64,000 nt of DNA from Rhizobium rhizogenes NBRC 13257 (GCF_000696095.1 NZ_BAYX01000011.1:1-64000), one strand, 5' to 3'. Counted from the first letter of the stretch, positions 54,804 to 64,000 are shown. Program-made: numbers and translations. The notes: a model not told the origin generated them from the sequence alone.

Positions 54804-56246
54804 ATGCTCGCGTTCAAAGCCTTCAAAGGAGCCGGCTGGCTCATCGTGTCACGCTTTCTTGGGCGCATCATCGACTTCTTCACGCTTCTGTTCCTCGCTC
54901 GCATCCTGACGCCGGCCGATTTCGGCCTGGCGGCGCTGGCCATGTCGCTTGTGGTCGTCGTCGATACCGTCCTCGAGGTGCCGGTCACGCAGGCGCTGGT
55001 CCGGCTGAACGTCATCAACAAGAGCCATCTGGACACCGGCTTCACGCTGAGCGTCATGAGGAGCGCATTGATCGCGCTCATCGTCATGACCGCCGCCTGG
55101 CCCTTTTCGATGTTCAATCACAACCCTCAACTGATCCCGCTGATTGCCATGCTGGCATTAGGCCCGATCGTGAAAGGGTTCTATAGTCCGGCGATGGTGC
55201 ATTTCGCCCGAAATATGGGCTTCCAGCAGACCTTCATGATGGAGTTTTGCGGCAAGCTGTGCGCCTTCGTCGTCTCCATCATCATCGTTTTTTCCGGAGG
55301 GGCTTATTGGGCCATCGCGGCCAACTTCGTCACCAATTCGATAGCGGCCGTGGCGATGTCCTATGTGCTTGCCCCATATCGGCCGGCGCTCTCGCTGGCG
55401 CGGCTATCAGATTTCGCCGGCTTCGTCGGCTGGTTCAGTTCCGCGCAACTGGTCTCGGCGCTGAACTGGCAATTCGACCGTTTTCTGATCGGCGCCGGCA
55501 CCGACAGCACCACGCTCGGCCGCTATGCCGTGGCGAGCGACGTGTCTGTGGTTCCGACGCAAAGCCTGATCGGGCCGGCGCTGCAGCCGGTGATGGCCGC
55601 CTTCTCGCAGATCAACTCGGATCCTCAGCGAATGAGACTGGCCTTTCTCAAGGCCGCCCGCTTCGCGATGCTGATTTCAGTACCCGCCTGCGTCGGGATA
55701 TCGCTGACATCGGACCTTGTCACCGATCTCCTGCTCGGAGAAAAATGGAAGGATGCGGCTCCTCTGCTGAGCATGCTTTCACTGGCAGTGATACCGATCC
55801 CCTATTTTCAGACCCTGTATTCGGCCAGCCTCGCTCTCGACCGTCCTCATATTCTCTTCAGGCTGAATGCCATCGACCTCTGCTTCAGGATCGTTCTGAT
55901 CTCGATCGGCTTCTATTTCTTTTCGACCGGCGGCGTCAGCGTCGCGAGGGTTCTCCTCTCGGCTATCATGTTCGCATTCTACCTGAACGACGCCCGGCGG
56001 CTCTTGGGGCTTGGTATCGGGGCGCAGCTGAAAAACATATGGAAGATCGGCCTTGCCGCGATCGTCATGGTCGTGTGGGTTCTCATGCTACGAGACGAGC
56101 TGGCGGGACGGTCCTGGAATCATGTCCTGGAGCTTGCCCTCGTCGTGGCGACGGGTGCCGCGGCCTATGTCGGGACGCTCTTTGCCCTCGGCGTGCGACT
56201 GATCGCCGGACGTGGACGGCTCGAACTGGCTGACCGTCGTCGGTGA
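54804..56246 (+). CDS. Polysaccharide flippase (Wzx/MATE-like, MviN superfamily)
   Basis: A 480-residue inner membrane protein with about 12-14 predicted helices. It shows the oligosaccharide-flippase start FKGAGWLIVSRFLGRIIDFFTLLFLARIL and LTPADFGLAALAM, plus GWFSSAQLVSALNWQFDRFLIG in the middle. It would move undecaprenyl-linked repeat units across the inner membrane. AGAGG precedes the ATG. It follows the HAD gene on the same strand and is convergent with the glycosyltransferase at 56281. Confidence 0.9.
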   Translation: MLAFKAFKGAGWLIVSRFLGRIIDFFTLLFLARILTPADFGLAALAMSLVVVVDTVLEVPVTQALVRLNVINKSHLDTGFTLSVMRSALIALIVMTAAWPFSMFNHNPQLIPLIAMLALGPIVKGFYSPAMVHFARNMGFQQTFMMEFCGKLCAFVVSIIIVFSGGAYWAIAANFVTNSIAAVAMSYVLAPYRPALSLARLSDFAGFVGWFSSAQLVSALNWQFDRFLIGAGTDSTTLGRYAVASDVSVVPTQSLIGPALQPVMAAFSQINSDPQRMRLAFLKAARFAMLISVPACVGISLTSDLVTDLLLGEKWKDAAPLLSMLSLAVIPIPYFQTLYSASLALDRPHILFRLNAIDLCFRIVLISIGFYFFSTGGVSVARVLLSAIMFAFYLNDARRLLGLGIGAQLKNIWKIGLAAIVMVVWVLMLRDELAGRSWNHVLELALVVATGAAAYVGTLFALGVRLIAGRGRLELADRRR

Positions 56247-56280
56247 TCGCCTACCCGATCCGAACTCGGGCTCATGGCCG

Positions 56281-57291
56281 TTATAGCAGCGACTGAATCA
56301 TCCCGAGGGTCGAGCGCTTGCCTCCATTCAGCCGATAGGCAAGTCCACCGCGCGCCCGTCGGTTTGGGAGCACCATGGTCAACAACCAGAATGCCGCGAC
56401 GGTCGCCTTGGTCTTCATGGGATAGGCTTCCCGCCAAAGCTGGCGAAGCAGTTCAAGCAGACGTCGGATCGGTGGGCGCCGCCCTTCGGCTATCGCCAGA
56501 TAGAAGCTGCGCTCGAGATAAAAATAGGCCCGCTCGGGCTGAACCAGCTCATCTGCCCGACCATACTGCGCCAGAATTCGGCGCAGGTGGCTCATCCGCT
56601 GGACAAAGCGGTTCAGTTCGCCGCGCAACGAAGCCGGGTCGACGGCACGCCCCAGCCCGGAAATGTTACGGCCGTGGACACGGTAGCGTCCCAGTTCATC
56701 AGACAGGCTCACGACATCGCCCATGAACGGCGCAGCAAACAGGATCACTCCATCCACAGCGCGGTCGTAAGTCATGTCCCGAAGGTGTTCGCACAGGTCG
56801 CGCCTGAACACGTTTCCGGATGTCGGTGGGGTGGTGTAGACGCCTGTGCGCAGCACGAGATCGGCAAGCGCTTCGCGCTCGCGGAACTCTTTCAGAGGTG
56901 TCGCGGCACTGGTAACTTCTCCCCGATCATTGATCCGGGTCAGCGAGAATTGAAGTTTGGCGACGTCGCTGTCCAGCCTCGAAATGATCGTTGCGAGCGA
57001 GCCTGGAGCCAGCTCATCGTCCGCATCAAGAAACAGAACGAACGGCGCCTGTGTTCGCTCCAATCCGTAAAGGCCCGCCGCACGCTGCCCACCATTTTCA
57101 ATGCGATAGGCGGTCACGCCCTCGCTCTGGATGATGTCCCAGGAGGAATCCGTCGAGCCGTCGTCGATCACGACAAGCTCGCAATCGTCCCGCCCCTGTG
57201 AAAGGACGCTGCGGATCGCAGTCGCCACATAGGTTTCATAATTCCAGCAGGTGATGATGACGGCGATTTTCGGAGATTCCATCCTTGTCAT
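56281..57291 (-). CDS. Glycosyltransferase family 2
   Basis: A 336-residue GT-A transferase. The N-terminus shows IAVIITCWNYETYVATAIRSVLSQ, the donor motif VVIDDGSTDSSWDII, and the metal-binding DxD in VLFLDADDELAPGSL. The C-terminal hundred residues are basic and amphipathic, suggesting contact with the membrane. Its ATG overlaps the stop of the co-polymerase gene (ATGA). It is the last gene of a minus-strand run that includes the Wzz-like, fusion transferase and polymerase genes. Confidence 0.9.
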   Translation of the reverse strand: MTRMESPKIAVIITCWNYETYVATAIRSVLSQGRDDCELVVIDDGSTDSSWDIIQSEGVTAYRIENGGQRAAGLYGLERTQAPFVLFLDADDELAPGSLATIISRLDSDVAKLQFSLTRINDRGEVTSAATPLKEFREREALADLVLRTGVYTTPPTSGNVFRRDLCEHLRDMTYDRAVDGVILFAAPFMGDVVSLSDELGRYRVHGRNISGLGRAVDPASLRGELNRFVQRMSHLRRILAQYGRADELVQPERAYFYLERSFYLAIAEGRRPPIRRLLELLRQLWREAYPMKTKATVAAFWLLTMVLPNRRARGGLAYRLNGGKRSTLGMIQSLL

Positions 57292-59024
57292 GCCTTTGCC
57301 CGGTTGATCACAGTACCAATCACATTGGCGCCGGAGCGTCGCAATTGCTGTAAAGTATCGTTGACTTGTTCTGTGGTCGTCCGTCCGGCGCTGGCGACGA
57401 TCAGGACGGCGTCAGCGTGAATTGCCAGTGCCTGCGCATCCGTCGAGCCGCCGACTGACGGCAAGCCGAGAAGCACGTCACCCCTGGCACGGGCTGCTTC
57501 GACGATCCGCGCGACACGCCGGTCGCGGAAATCGACATAGAGATTTGTCAAGGCGTTTTCGGAATGTATGGGGAGCACGGCAATGCCGTCACCGTCTCCG
57601 CGTCCGTTCCCGAAGATCACCTGTTCCGGCCGCATGTCGGCAACGAGCGCATCGGCCAGCGACGTTGTCGGCAAAGCGTCGGGACCATCGTCGCTGAGGT
57701 CGATCTGCCCCATTTCCGCATTGAAGAGCGTCGTATACCGACCGCTCCGGCTGATGAATTGCGCCAGGCTCAAGCAAAGCGTCGACACTCCGGTGCCCGT
57801 CTCCCAGCCAGCGACCGCGATCACGATGCCTCGCTCGTTGCGAATTGCGGAGCAGGCGATCTCAATCGATGTCCTGAGATCGCGGATCGCCACGGCATAA
57901 GCACTGCCAGGCAGGTTGACGATCACGGAGCTTCTTCTGTTATGCGAGCCTCGCCTGAGGTCAACCCGGCTTGCCGCGTCCGGCAAGGTTCCGAGACATG
58001 GTATCCCCGTATCCCGCATCAGGTCCTTGGCGTTTCGAACCTTCCGATCGAGCGCAAGATTGAGCGCAATCATGGAGAAGCCGGCAAGCAGGCCGAGAAC
58101 GCCTCCAAGCGCAGTGATCAACGATGGGCGCGGTGCCGATGGGCTTAGCGGCGGCAGCGCTGCGCCGATAATCCGCGCATCGCCGTCCGGCGTTGGAATG
58201 GCCGGCAGCTTGCCCTGCTTCATGGCATCCGTCGCAGCATCGACCTGCGAGGCCAAGGCATCGAGGCGCCATTGAAGCACTTCCGTCCCGGCCTGGGCCA
58301 TTTCCGCCTTGAAAGACACCGCTTGCAGGATATAGCCGGACACGGCCGCGTTGGCGACACGCGCGGCAAGCACCGGGTCGGACGATGAATAGCTGATTTC
58401 CATGACATAGGACTGGCCAACCCGGCGGACATCGAGGCGCCTCGCGAAGCTCTGAAATGCTGCCTGACGCGCATTAGTGGCGGGTGGCTCGATATTATTT
58501 GTCGCAACCGCCCCGTCGGATCGGGCTGTTTTGCCGGTTTCCGATGTTGCGGCGCCGGTCCCTGTCCCCGGCTCGCTGAAGATACGACGTACATTGCTGA
58601 CGACAAGATCGAGCATCCGGGGCGGCTGCGGGCCGAGCTCCGCGCTGGCCTCCAGATTCAAACTGTCGAAAACCGCCGAGAGCAGGCGCTCCGAACGGAT
58701 AATCTGGAGCTCGCTATCGGCCCTGTTCAGGTCGAGATTCTGCGCGCCACTCCCGTCCTGACCCGAGGCCAAGGTCGGGCGGCGCGGTTCAAGCAACAAG
58801 GTTGCTGTCGCCGTATAGATCCGCGGCAGGGAATGGGCATGGAATGCCGCCAGGCCGATCCCGACGGCCGTGCATAGGATAAGTTTGGTTTTGTGCTGCA
58901 GGGCAAGCGCGCACATCGATCGCAGGAGGGCGACCGGTCCTTCATTGGGGTTGTCCGCAGGAGTGTCGTCTAACCGCCAAAGCCGGGACGAGCGTTCCAA
59001 AAGAGACGGATTGTTCTGCGTCAT
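57288..59024 (-). CDS. Wzz/ExoP-type polysaccharide co-polymerase with degenerate kinase domain
   Basis: A 578-residue chain-length determinant. Two membrane helices (about 46-64 and 303-325) frame a periplasmic domain with LPRIYTATATLLLEP at the start. The cytoplasmic domain aligns with bacterial tyrosine kinases, but Walker A reads GWETGTGVST: the lysine is replaced by valine (V413). The Walker A' segment is FNAEMG without its aspartate, and the Walker B segment is VLLGLPSV, also lacking it. No C-terminal tyrosine cluster is present. It probably controls polymer length without phosphorylation. ExoP is the nearest named relative. Confidence 0.85.
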   Translation of the reverse strand: MTQNNPSLLERSSRLWRLDDTPADNPNEGPVALLRSMCALALQHKTKLILCTAVGIGLAAFHAHSLPRIYTATATLLLEPRRPTLASGQDGSGAQNLDLNRADSELQIIRSERLLSAVFDSLNLEASAELGPQPPRMLDLVVSNVRRIFSEPGTGTGAATSETGKTARSDGAVATNNIEPPATNARQAAFQSFARRLDVRRVGQSYVMEISYSSSDPVLAARVANAAVSGYILQAVSFKAEMAQAGTEVLQWRLDALASQVDAATDAMKQGKLPAIPTPDGDARIIGAALPPLSPSAPRPSLITALGGVLGLLAGFSMIALNLALDRKVRNAKDLMRDTGIPCLGTLPDAASRVDLRRGSHNRRSSVIVNLPGSAYAVAIRDLRTSIEIACSAIRNERGIVIAVAGWETGTGVSTLCLSLAQFISRSGRYTTLFNAEMGQIDLSDDGPDALPTTSLADALVADMRPEQVIFGNGRGDGDGIAVLPIHSENALTNLYVDFRDRRVARIVEAARARGDVLLGLPSVGGSTDAQALAIHADAVLIVASAGRTTTEQVNDTLQQLRRSGANVIGTVINRAKA

Positions 59025-61060
59025 CTGGTCGTCACCTCCGACTTAAGTTGCCCCGTGCTATTCTTCGTCGTCAGCCTTGCCGCACGCTCGGGTTCCAGGC
59101 GGCCGCGAAGAAGATCGGCGATTGCAATCAGATTGCCTCTGGCCCGTCCGCGCCTGTCGACGAAGGGTTCGGGCCATGCCGCGCGCGTGAAGTTCATGGC
59201 CATGTTGCAAAAGATGTGGTTGGCGACTTTCACGCCCGTCATCGTACCTTTTCGCAGCATGTAGATGGGATTGACGATCTGCGAATAGCCGAAGCGTTCA
59301 CCACTTATTCGACCGTTCTTGACTCCCATGTGCACGCCGAAGGCTTCCGCGCATTTGACGAAACGACCGCCGCGCTTGGAAAGCGCCGCGGCAAAATCGC
59401 GATCCTCCAGCCAGCCGTAGAGTACCAGACGTTCGTCGAAACGGGTCTCTCCGATGGCTTGGGCCCGAAATGCCATATTGCAGCCATAGGGACTGTAGGG
59501 CTCGATCCAGCTCCAGTCGCTTGGCGGAGCGGCCTCCACAAGACGCAGCGCCTCTTCGAAACCGATGCCCGGGCCGTTGACGCCATCGGCAAGCACCCGT
59601 CCGGTAAAGCCGACGATCTGGCTGTCGTCGCGAAACGATCTAGCGGCCGCGGCAAGCCAATTCCTGTCCGCAATGAAGTCGTCGTCGAAGAAGGCGACGA
59701 TCTCGGTCTCTTCCGGCAGGCTTAGAAGCGCCGTATTGCGCTGCGTGGTCAGGCCCGGCAAACCGGTTACCACCGTCACCTCCGAGTGTCCGACCAGATC
59801 GCCCGCGTCCGCAAGATCAATGCACGAAACGATCACGGCTTCGGGCTTCAGCGTTTGCGTGGCAAGCAGGTGGCGGACTGTGGCGCTCACGACGCCAGGG
59901 CGTCCGCGCGTGGCGATGACGACGGCCGCGCGTGGAACGCTCGCAGTGACCGGCTTGTAGGTCTTCGGATGTGCTGCGGGCCGCTCGAGCAGTTCCATAT
60001 AGCTCGCAGCCGTCTGCGACCAGGAAAAATGCCGCACCTGTCCATACCCCCTTCCGATGAGTTCACTGCGCAACGCCGGCGTCTCCTTGAGCGCGCGGAT
60101 ATGCCGGATCCAGGCGGCAGGATCGGAGGGTGAGGCGAGCAAAGCGGCATCACCGCAGACTTCCGGCATGCTCGCGGTGTAGGAAGCGATGACTGGACAA
60201 CCGCGTGCCATGGCCTCGACGATTGGAAGACCGAAACCTTCCGTCAGCGACGGAAAGGTGAGGCAGAGCGCCCTTTCGAGCAGATAAGCCAGATCGTGGT
60301 CCGACACGCGGCCGATCAGATGAACGTTGGATCGCTGTTTGAGTGCGCCGGGAACAAAGATCTCGGCACCTCCACCGGCGATCACGATATCCACGCCGAT
60401 CTCGTCAAGCCCGGGAGCCGCATCGACAAGCAGCGCGAGGTTCTTGTGACGCGCCCTGGAACCCAGAGCCAGAATGAACCGGCGATCGCTCTGCCCGAAG
60501 GTTTCAGCAATGAAGCCCGGCGCCATTTGTGCGAGCGCCGGATCCCAGCTCAAGGCATGCTCATGGCCGTTTGGAAGCACGGCGATGTCCTCGATCCGGA
60601 TTGGCAGATGCCGGGCGATCTGGCGTGCGGCGGCATGAGAAACCGTGGCGATCCGCGCGGATCGCCGCACGAGAAGCGGCTGCAGCGTCTGGTAAACCAT
60701 CCGGAAGGTGCGATTATAGCTCTCGGGAGCCGAAAATACGTTGGCATCATGGATGCAGACGATTTGATCGGCTTTGGAGGCCGGCGCGGTGTTGCAAAGG
60801 TTGAGGAGCCGACCAGGCCATTGGGCAGGCAAGGTGATCTGCTCCCAGGGATGCCCCGAAAGAGGTCCCGACTGGATCAGAGGCATATGACTGAAACCCG
60901 GGTTCGGCGTCCCGGATGGAGCGATGATCGCCGCCTGCGCATCGGCCGCAGCGAGCGCCTCATCCAGTGCGCGCACGACATTCGACGCATAACGCTGCAC
61001 GCCCGTTGCGTTCTGCGTGAGGAAGCGGCCATTGACCGCAAAAAGGGCGGCAGCACTCAT
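59021..61060 (-). CDS. Fused glycosyltransferase, GT4 plus GT2
   Basis: A 679-residue protein carrying two transferase modules. Residues about 1-365 form a GT4 module (FILALGSRARHKNLALLVDA, TFPSLTEGFGLPIVEAMARGCPV). Residues about 380-640 form a GT2 module (AAVVIATRGRPGVVSATVRHL, then VAFFDDDFIADRNWLAAA, and LYGWLEDRDFAAAL). The two would add successive sugars to the repeat unit. Its stop and start overlap the neighbouring co-polymerase and polymerase genes by four bases, so the whole run is one coupled operon. Confidence 0.88.
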   Translation of the reverse strand: MSAAALFAVNGRFLTQNATGVQRYASNVVRALDEALAAADAQAAIIAPSGTPNPGFSHMPLIQSGPLSGHPWEQITLPAQWPGRLLNLCNTAPASKADQIVCIHDANVFSAPESYNRTFRMVYQTLQPLLVRRSARIATVSHAAARQIARHLPIRIEDIAVLPNGHEHALSWDPALAQMAPGFIAETFGQSDRRFILALGSRARHKNLALLVDAAPGLDEIGVDIVIAGGGAEIFVPGALKQRSNVHLIGRVSDHDLAYLLERALCLTFPSLTEGFGLPIVEAMARGCPVIASYTASMPEVCGDAALLASPSDPAAWIRHIRALKETPALRSELIGRGYGQVRHFSWSQTAASYMELLERPAAHPKTYKPVTASVPRAAVVIATRGRPGVVSATVRHLLATQTLKPEAVIVSCIDLADAGDLVGHSEVTVVTGLPGLTTQRNTALLSLPEETEIVAFFDDDFIADRNWLAAAARSFRDDSQIVGFTGRVLADGVNGPGIGFEEALRLVEAAPPSDWSWIEPYSPYGCNMAFRAQAIGETRFDERLVLYGWLEDRDFAAALSKRGGRFVKCAEAFGVHMGVKNGRISGERFGYSQIVNPIYMLRKGTMTGVKVANHIFCNMAMNFTRAAWPEPFVDRRGRARGNLIAIADLLRGRLEPERAARLTTKNSTGQLKSEVTTR

Positions 61061-62457
61061 ATGGTTGCTCCTATCGGGCGGCTGGCGCGCACGACCTGTG
61101 TAGCGCGCTCCGGTTGGGCCGAGGCCATCGCGGCCAACATGCAGAAGAACAGGCCCTGGTCGATGACCGGGCTCACCAGCATGTCGCCGACCAGCAACCC
61201 CAAACAGCCGTTGCGCGCTGCAAGGCGCGCGTCAGCCATAAAACTCCCCTGGACACCACGCTTTTTGATCAATGCATCGAATGCGAAAGCCAAATAGAAG
61301 ATCGTTCCGGGAATGCCGACATTCGCAAGCAGCGCCAGCAGGAAGCTGGACGTACGGGCCGTTCCGAGGCCGACCCCCAGCCCAAGACTGTCGAAGACGT
61401 TCTGGATCGCGGCCATGTTCCAGGAGTTACGTTCAATTCCGGAATTGGACGCGGATTTGCCGAGGGCCACGATGTCAATGTAATTGTAGATCAGCTTCGA
61501 CATGTCCGGGTCGATCGCGACCAAGAGGGCAACCGCCAATGACACCAACGGCACAAAGACGATCGCGACCGTGGCGGTGCGGCTGGTATTTTTCCGTCCA
61601 CTGACCGACAAGGCAGTTGCAAAAAGGATCAGCAACATGACCGGCGCGCCGACGAGCCCGGTCGACGACGTCGACATTACAACCAACACCAGAGATATGG
61701 CGGCGATCGGACCGCTAATATAGGGCCGGCGACCGCAAAGCCAGAGCGTTCCGGTAAAGGCAAAGACGCCGAGCGTCGAGCGGGCAAAGGAGGATGCCTC
61801 GGTAAACGACCCGACGATGCGCTTCACACCGGCAATCTGGTCATCGGTATGAAGCGTGTATTGGGCATTCCGCATGAACGCGAGGATACCTTGCGAGCCT
61901 GTCGAATAAGTACCGATGTCGAGCAGTGCGAAGACAGTGTTGGCGACGCTATAGGCAAGCAGTCCGGCGAGAACGGCTTGGAAGCCTCGATAGGTTGATG
62001 CGACCGCAACCGTCATTGCGAAGCAGATGAGGTTGCCAATCATGTAGACGCTTTGCGTGAAGTTGCTCGATACCGGCACCAGCGGCACGGTGGAACGCGT
62101 ATCACCGAAGACCGTGGTTCCGAGCGGCACGATCTGCGTCACGCCCGTCAGGAGCCGCGGCGCGAAATAGGCGCTCATCACGCCATAGACAACCAGAAGC
62201 GCAAACCAAAATCCGGGTTCACCGAGACGCAGCGCATGAACGAATGCCCCCGCCGCCCGCTCGCGCGTGATGACGCCAAGCACGAGAAAGCCGAGAAGGA
62301 CATGGCCCGGCTGGATGTTCGCCGAACCGATGAACATCGCTGCCGCCGATCCGAGTACAGCCGTCACCGCCAGTGTCACGACCGTCGCCCCGTTGCCGAG
62401 AAACAGGCAAAGCAGCCCGCCTAAGATGGCGACAATGCCGATCGGCTCGATACTCAT
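61057..62457 (-). CDS. O-antigen ligase/polymerase-like membrane protein (Wzy type)
   Basis: A 466-residue protein with about 11-12 predicted helices and a large periplasmic loop, the usual form of Wzy polymerases and WaaL ligases. It starts IGIVAILGGLLCLFLGNGATVVTL; a second marker is VFDSLGLGVGLGTARTSSFLLALLANVGIP, present as two adjoining segments. GGAGG lies seven bases before ATG 62457. With Wzx- and Wzz-like neighbours, a polymerase that joins repeat units in the periplasm is most likely. Confidence 0.85.
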   Translation of the reverse strand: MSIEPIGIVAILGGLLCLFLGNGATVVTLAVTAVLGSAAAMFIGSANIQPGHVLLGFLVLGVITRERAAGAFVHALRLGEPGFWFALLVVYGVMSAYFAPRLLTGVTQIVPLGTTVFGDTRSTVPLVPVSSNFTQSVYMIGNLICFAMTVAVASTYRGFQAVLAGLLAYSVANTVFALLDIGTYSTGSQGILAFMRNAQYTLHTDDQIAGVKRIVGSFTEASSFARSTLGVFAFTGTLWLCGRRPYISGPIAAISLVLVVMSTSSTGLVGAPVMLLILFATALSVSGRKNTSRTATVAIVFVPLVSLAVALLVAIDPDMSKLIYNYIDIVALGKSASNSGIERNSWNMAAIQNVFDSLGLGVGLGTARTSSFLLALLANVGIPGTIFYLAFAFDALIKKRGVQGSFMADARLAARNGCLGLLVGDMLVSPVIDQGLFFCMLAAMASAQPERATQVVRASRPIGATI

Positions 62458-62573
62458 GCTATCGCCTCCCCGCACTCTTGCCACGGTGGGGAACGGAAAG
62501 GCTCGCCGGGATGGATGTTCCGACCTATCATGCGTTGAGCTGCGGTATTCGTTCCGGGCAGCGGCATGGAGGT

Positions 62574-63266
62574 CTACTCTGCCAAAACGAGAAGCGAATA
62601 GCCGCCAAGCAGCCGCACGGCCAAATCCGGATTGATGGAAAAGAGCAGCTTTCGCGGCAGTCGCATCAACGCGCTGGTGAATGCCTGATTAGGCAGCTCC
62701 AGACGACTTGCCGTGTATTTATAGTCAATGACCGAGTATCCGCAGTCCTTGAGCGTGGCAATTGCCGTATCCTTGAAGAAGTAATGCAGATGTCCGACAT
62801 TGGCGCGAAGCTTCGTAATCGGCCATGCACGCAGCACCGACTGTACTGAAAGGTCGAGCGGAATGTGGAAGATCTTGTAGCGGCCGCAGGGTCGCAGGTC
62901 TTTGATGAAAGAAATATAGTCTTCTACATGCTCTATCACATCTGCAATGACGACCACGTCATGGTGGCTGTCTTTTTCTTCGACGATGTTCGCTAGATGA
63001 AAGGAAACGTTGCTTTTCTCTTTCGTCTTGGCGCGCTGATAGGCATGGGGAGAAATCTCGTAGCCCGCAAACTGGGCCTTTGGAAAACTGCGGGACAAAT
63101 TAAGAAGAATCTCGCCCGTGCCGCAGCCGACCTCGCAAAGAGTTTCGAAGCGCAGTCCGTTTTTTCTAATGATCTCCTCGATCTGGCGCGCCTTCCAAGG
63201 AGAATCCTCCTCGTGCCAGGTGGGGTTCAATTCAGCATATTGATCGGAAACATAAATATCCTGCAA
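62574..63266 (-). CDS. Class I SAM-dependent methyltransferase
   Basis: A 230-residue methyltransferase of the Methyltransf_11/23 kind. Motif I is LCEVGCGTGEILLNLS, followed by FAGYEISPHAYQRA and VVIADVIEHVEDYISF. It starts with TTG at 63266: a stop codon lies three codons upstream in frame, no alternative start is near, and AAGGA sits nine bases before. In this cluster it may methylate a sugar or the lipid carrier end of the chain. Its ending is hydrophobic. Confidence 0.85.
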   Translation of the reverse strand: MQDIYVSDQYAELNPTWHEEDSPWKARQIEEIIRKNGLRFETLCEVGCGTGEILLNLSRSFPKAQFAGYEISPHAYQRAKTKEKSNVSFHLANIVEEKDSHHDVVVIADVIEHVEDYISFIKDLRPCGRYKIFHIPLDLSVQSVLRAWPITKLRANVGHLHYFFKDTAIATLKDCGYSVIDYKYTASRLELPNQAFTSALMRLPRKLLFSINPDLAVRLLGGYSLLVLAE

Positions 63267-63433
63267 AACTGACTATCCTTATACTGAGATACTAAGTTCA
63301 GTTCTGGCAGGCCGTCACGGAAAGCAGCAACGCGGCCGCGAAAAGCCGCCGGTCACTTCCGCTCGTCAACGGCGTACCGTCTTAAGTCCCTACTGGATTA
63401 TCCCGGCGTCGCGCATGAAACCGGCGCAACCGC

Positions 63434-64000
63434 TCAATAGCTGCCTCGTGAGGACAGGACCGCTGGAATGGTCCTGACCATAATCACCATATCGCCCCAC
63501 AAACTCCGCTCAGCCACATAGCGAGCGTCAAGTTCGACACGCGCATTGTAGCTGGTGTCGCTGCGCCCGCTGACCTGCCAGAGACCGGTCAGGCCGGGGC
63601 GCACCTTCATGTAGTCGGCAAAATAGGCGCCATAGAGCTCAGCCTCGCTCGGAACAATCGGACGTGGGCCGACAAGGCTCATTTCCCCCCGAAGCACATT
63701 CAGGAGTTGAGGGACCTCATCGACGCTGTTCTTGCGCAAAAGCTTGCCGAATGGCGTGACGCGAGGGTCATCCCTGAGCTTCCGCGTTGCGTTCCATTCA
63801 GCCCTCGCAGCAGGATGAGCGTCGAGATGCTGCGCAAGCACCTCCTCGCTGTTTGTGACCATCGTTCTGAACTTGAGGCAAGAGAACAACACGCCATTCT
63901 TGCCGACACGTCGATGGGACAGGAAGATCGGCCGGCCCTGCGTTACCAGAAGGATTGCCGCCACCATCAGGATCAGCGGCAATAGTACGATCAGAGCGAT
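63434..64000 (-). CDS. Undecaprenyl-phosphate sugar phosphotransferase (ExoY/WcaJ family), C-terminal part
   Basis: The 188 residues in view lack the N-terminus, which lies beyond the right edge; the frame is open to the last base. The catalytic domain is clear: GRPIFLSHRRVGKNG, FSCLKFRTM, DDPRVTPFGKLLRKNSVDEVPQ, LLNVLRGEMSLVGPRP and RPGLTGLWQVSGRSD. These enzymes start repeat-unit synthesis by placing a hexose-1-phosphate on undecaprenyl phosphate. It would be the initiating enzyme of the cluster. The size before the domain, hence long (WcaJ) or short (ExoY) type, cannot be seen. The gap 63267-63433 shows no gene. Confidence 0.9.
   Translation of the reverse strand: MALIVLLPLILMVAAILLVTQGRPIFLSHRRVGKNGVLFSCLKFRTMVTNSEEVLAQHLDAHPAARAEWNATRKLRDDPRVTPFGKLLRKNSVDEVPQLLNVLRGEMSLVGPRPIVPSEAELYGAYFADYMKVRPGLTGLWQVSGRSDTSYNARVELDARYVAERSLWGDMVIMVRTIPAVLSSRGSY

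Overview
The window looks like chromosomal or large-replicon DNA of an alphaproteobacterium, most likely a member of the Rhizobiaceae (Rhizobium, Agrobacterium or Ensifer type). The reasons are the GC-rich coding sequence, the dense ABC-importer operons, an orfA-pit style phosphate operon, a divergent oxyR/katG pair and an ExoK/ExoP/ExoY-flavoured polysaccharide cluster. No rRNA, tRNA, insertion sequence, prophage or CRISPR array was seen. All functions are read from sequence motifs without database searches.

Left part (1-4.9 kb): the start of a family 5 solute-binding protein gene cut by the window edge, a small KTSC-domain protein, a coupled GNAT/MFS pair, and an AraC regulator divergent from an EamA exporter. 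Phosphate block (4.9-11.1 kb): ugpBAEC (glycerol-3-phosphate uptake) with a clear upstream Pho box, then a DUF47/PhoU-like gene and pit. These last two have a second Pho box placed at the translation start in the opposite orientation, which suggests opposite control of the two operons by PhoB.

Catabolic block A (11.4-28.4 kb): two unrelated peptide-type ABC importers in convergent orientation enclose a class III transaminase, an amidase, a hydroxylysine-kinase-like phosphotransferase, an AGXT2L-like phospholyase and a GntR regulator; an M20 amidohydrolase lies beyond the second importer. The kinase/phospholyase pair suggests breakdown of a phosphorylated amino alcohol such as 5-hydroxylysine or a relative, possibly released from an amide or peptide. 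A perfect ATATAC-N2-GTATAT operator lies downstream of the promoter of the first importer.

Catabolic block B (28.4-40 kb): a branched-chain-type (Liv) ABC importer, two homologous luciferase-like flavin monooxygenases, a flavin reductase, two SDR dehydrogenases, a VOC protein and a GcvA-like LysR regulator. An ATTAG-N5-CTAAT box lies in the divergent control region. This resembles an uncharacterised two-component flavin monooxygenase pathway with its own uptake system.

Then come three TadE/TadG-type genes (40-42.4 kb), oxyR and katG (42.7-46.1 kb) and a lipoprotein alpha/beta hydrolase (46.1-47.2 kb). The right end (47.6-64 kb) is a Wzy-dependent exopolysaccharide cluster: glycosyltransferases (including a GT4-GT2 fusion), a GH16 glycanase, a UDP-galactopyranose-mutase-like flavoprotein, a large HAD protein, a Wzx flippase, a Wzz/ExoP-type co-polymerase whose kinase motifs are lost, a Wzy polymerase, a methyltransferase and an initiating sugar transferase cut by the window edge. 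Three of the four complete importer operons carry a perfect stem-loop just after the binding-protein gene, a recurring architecture in this window.
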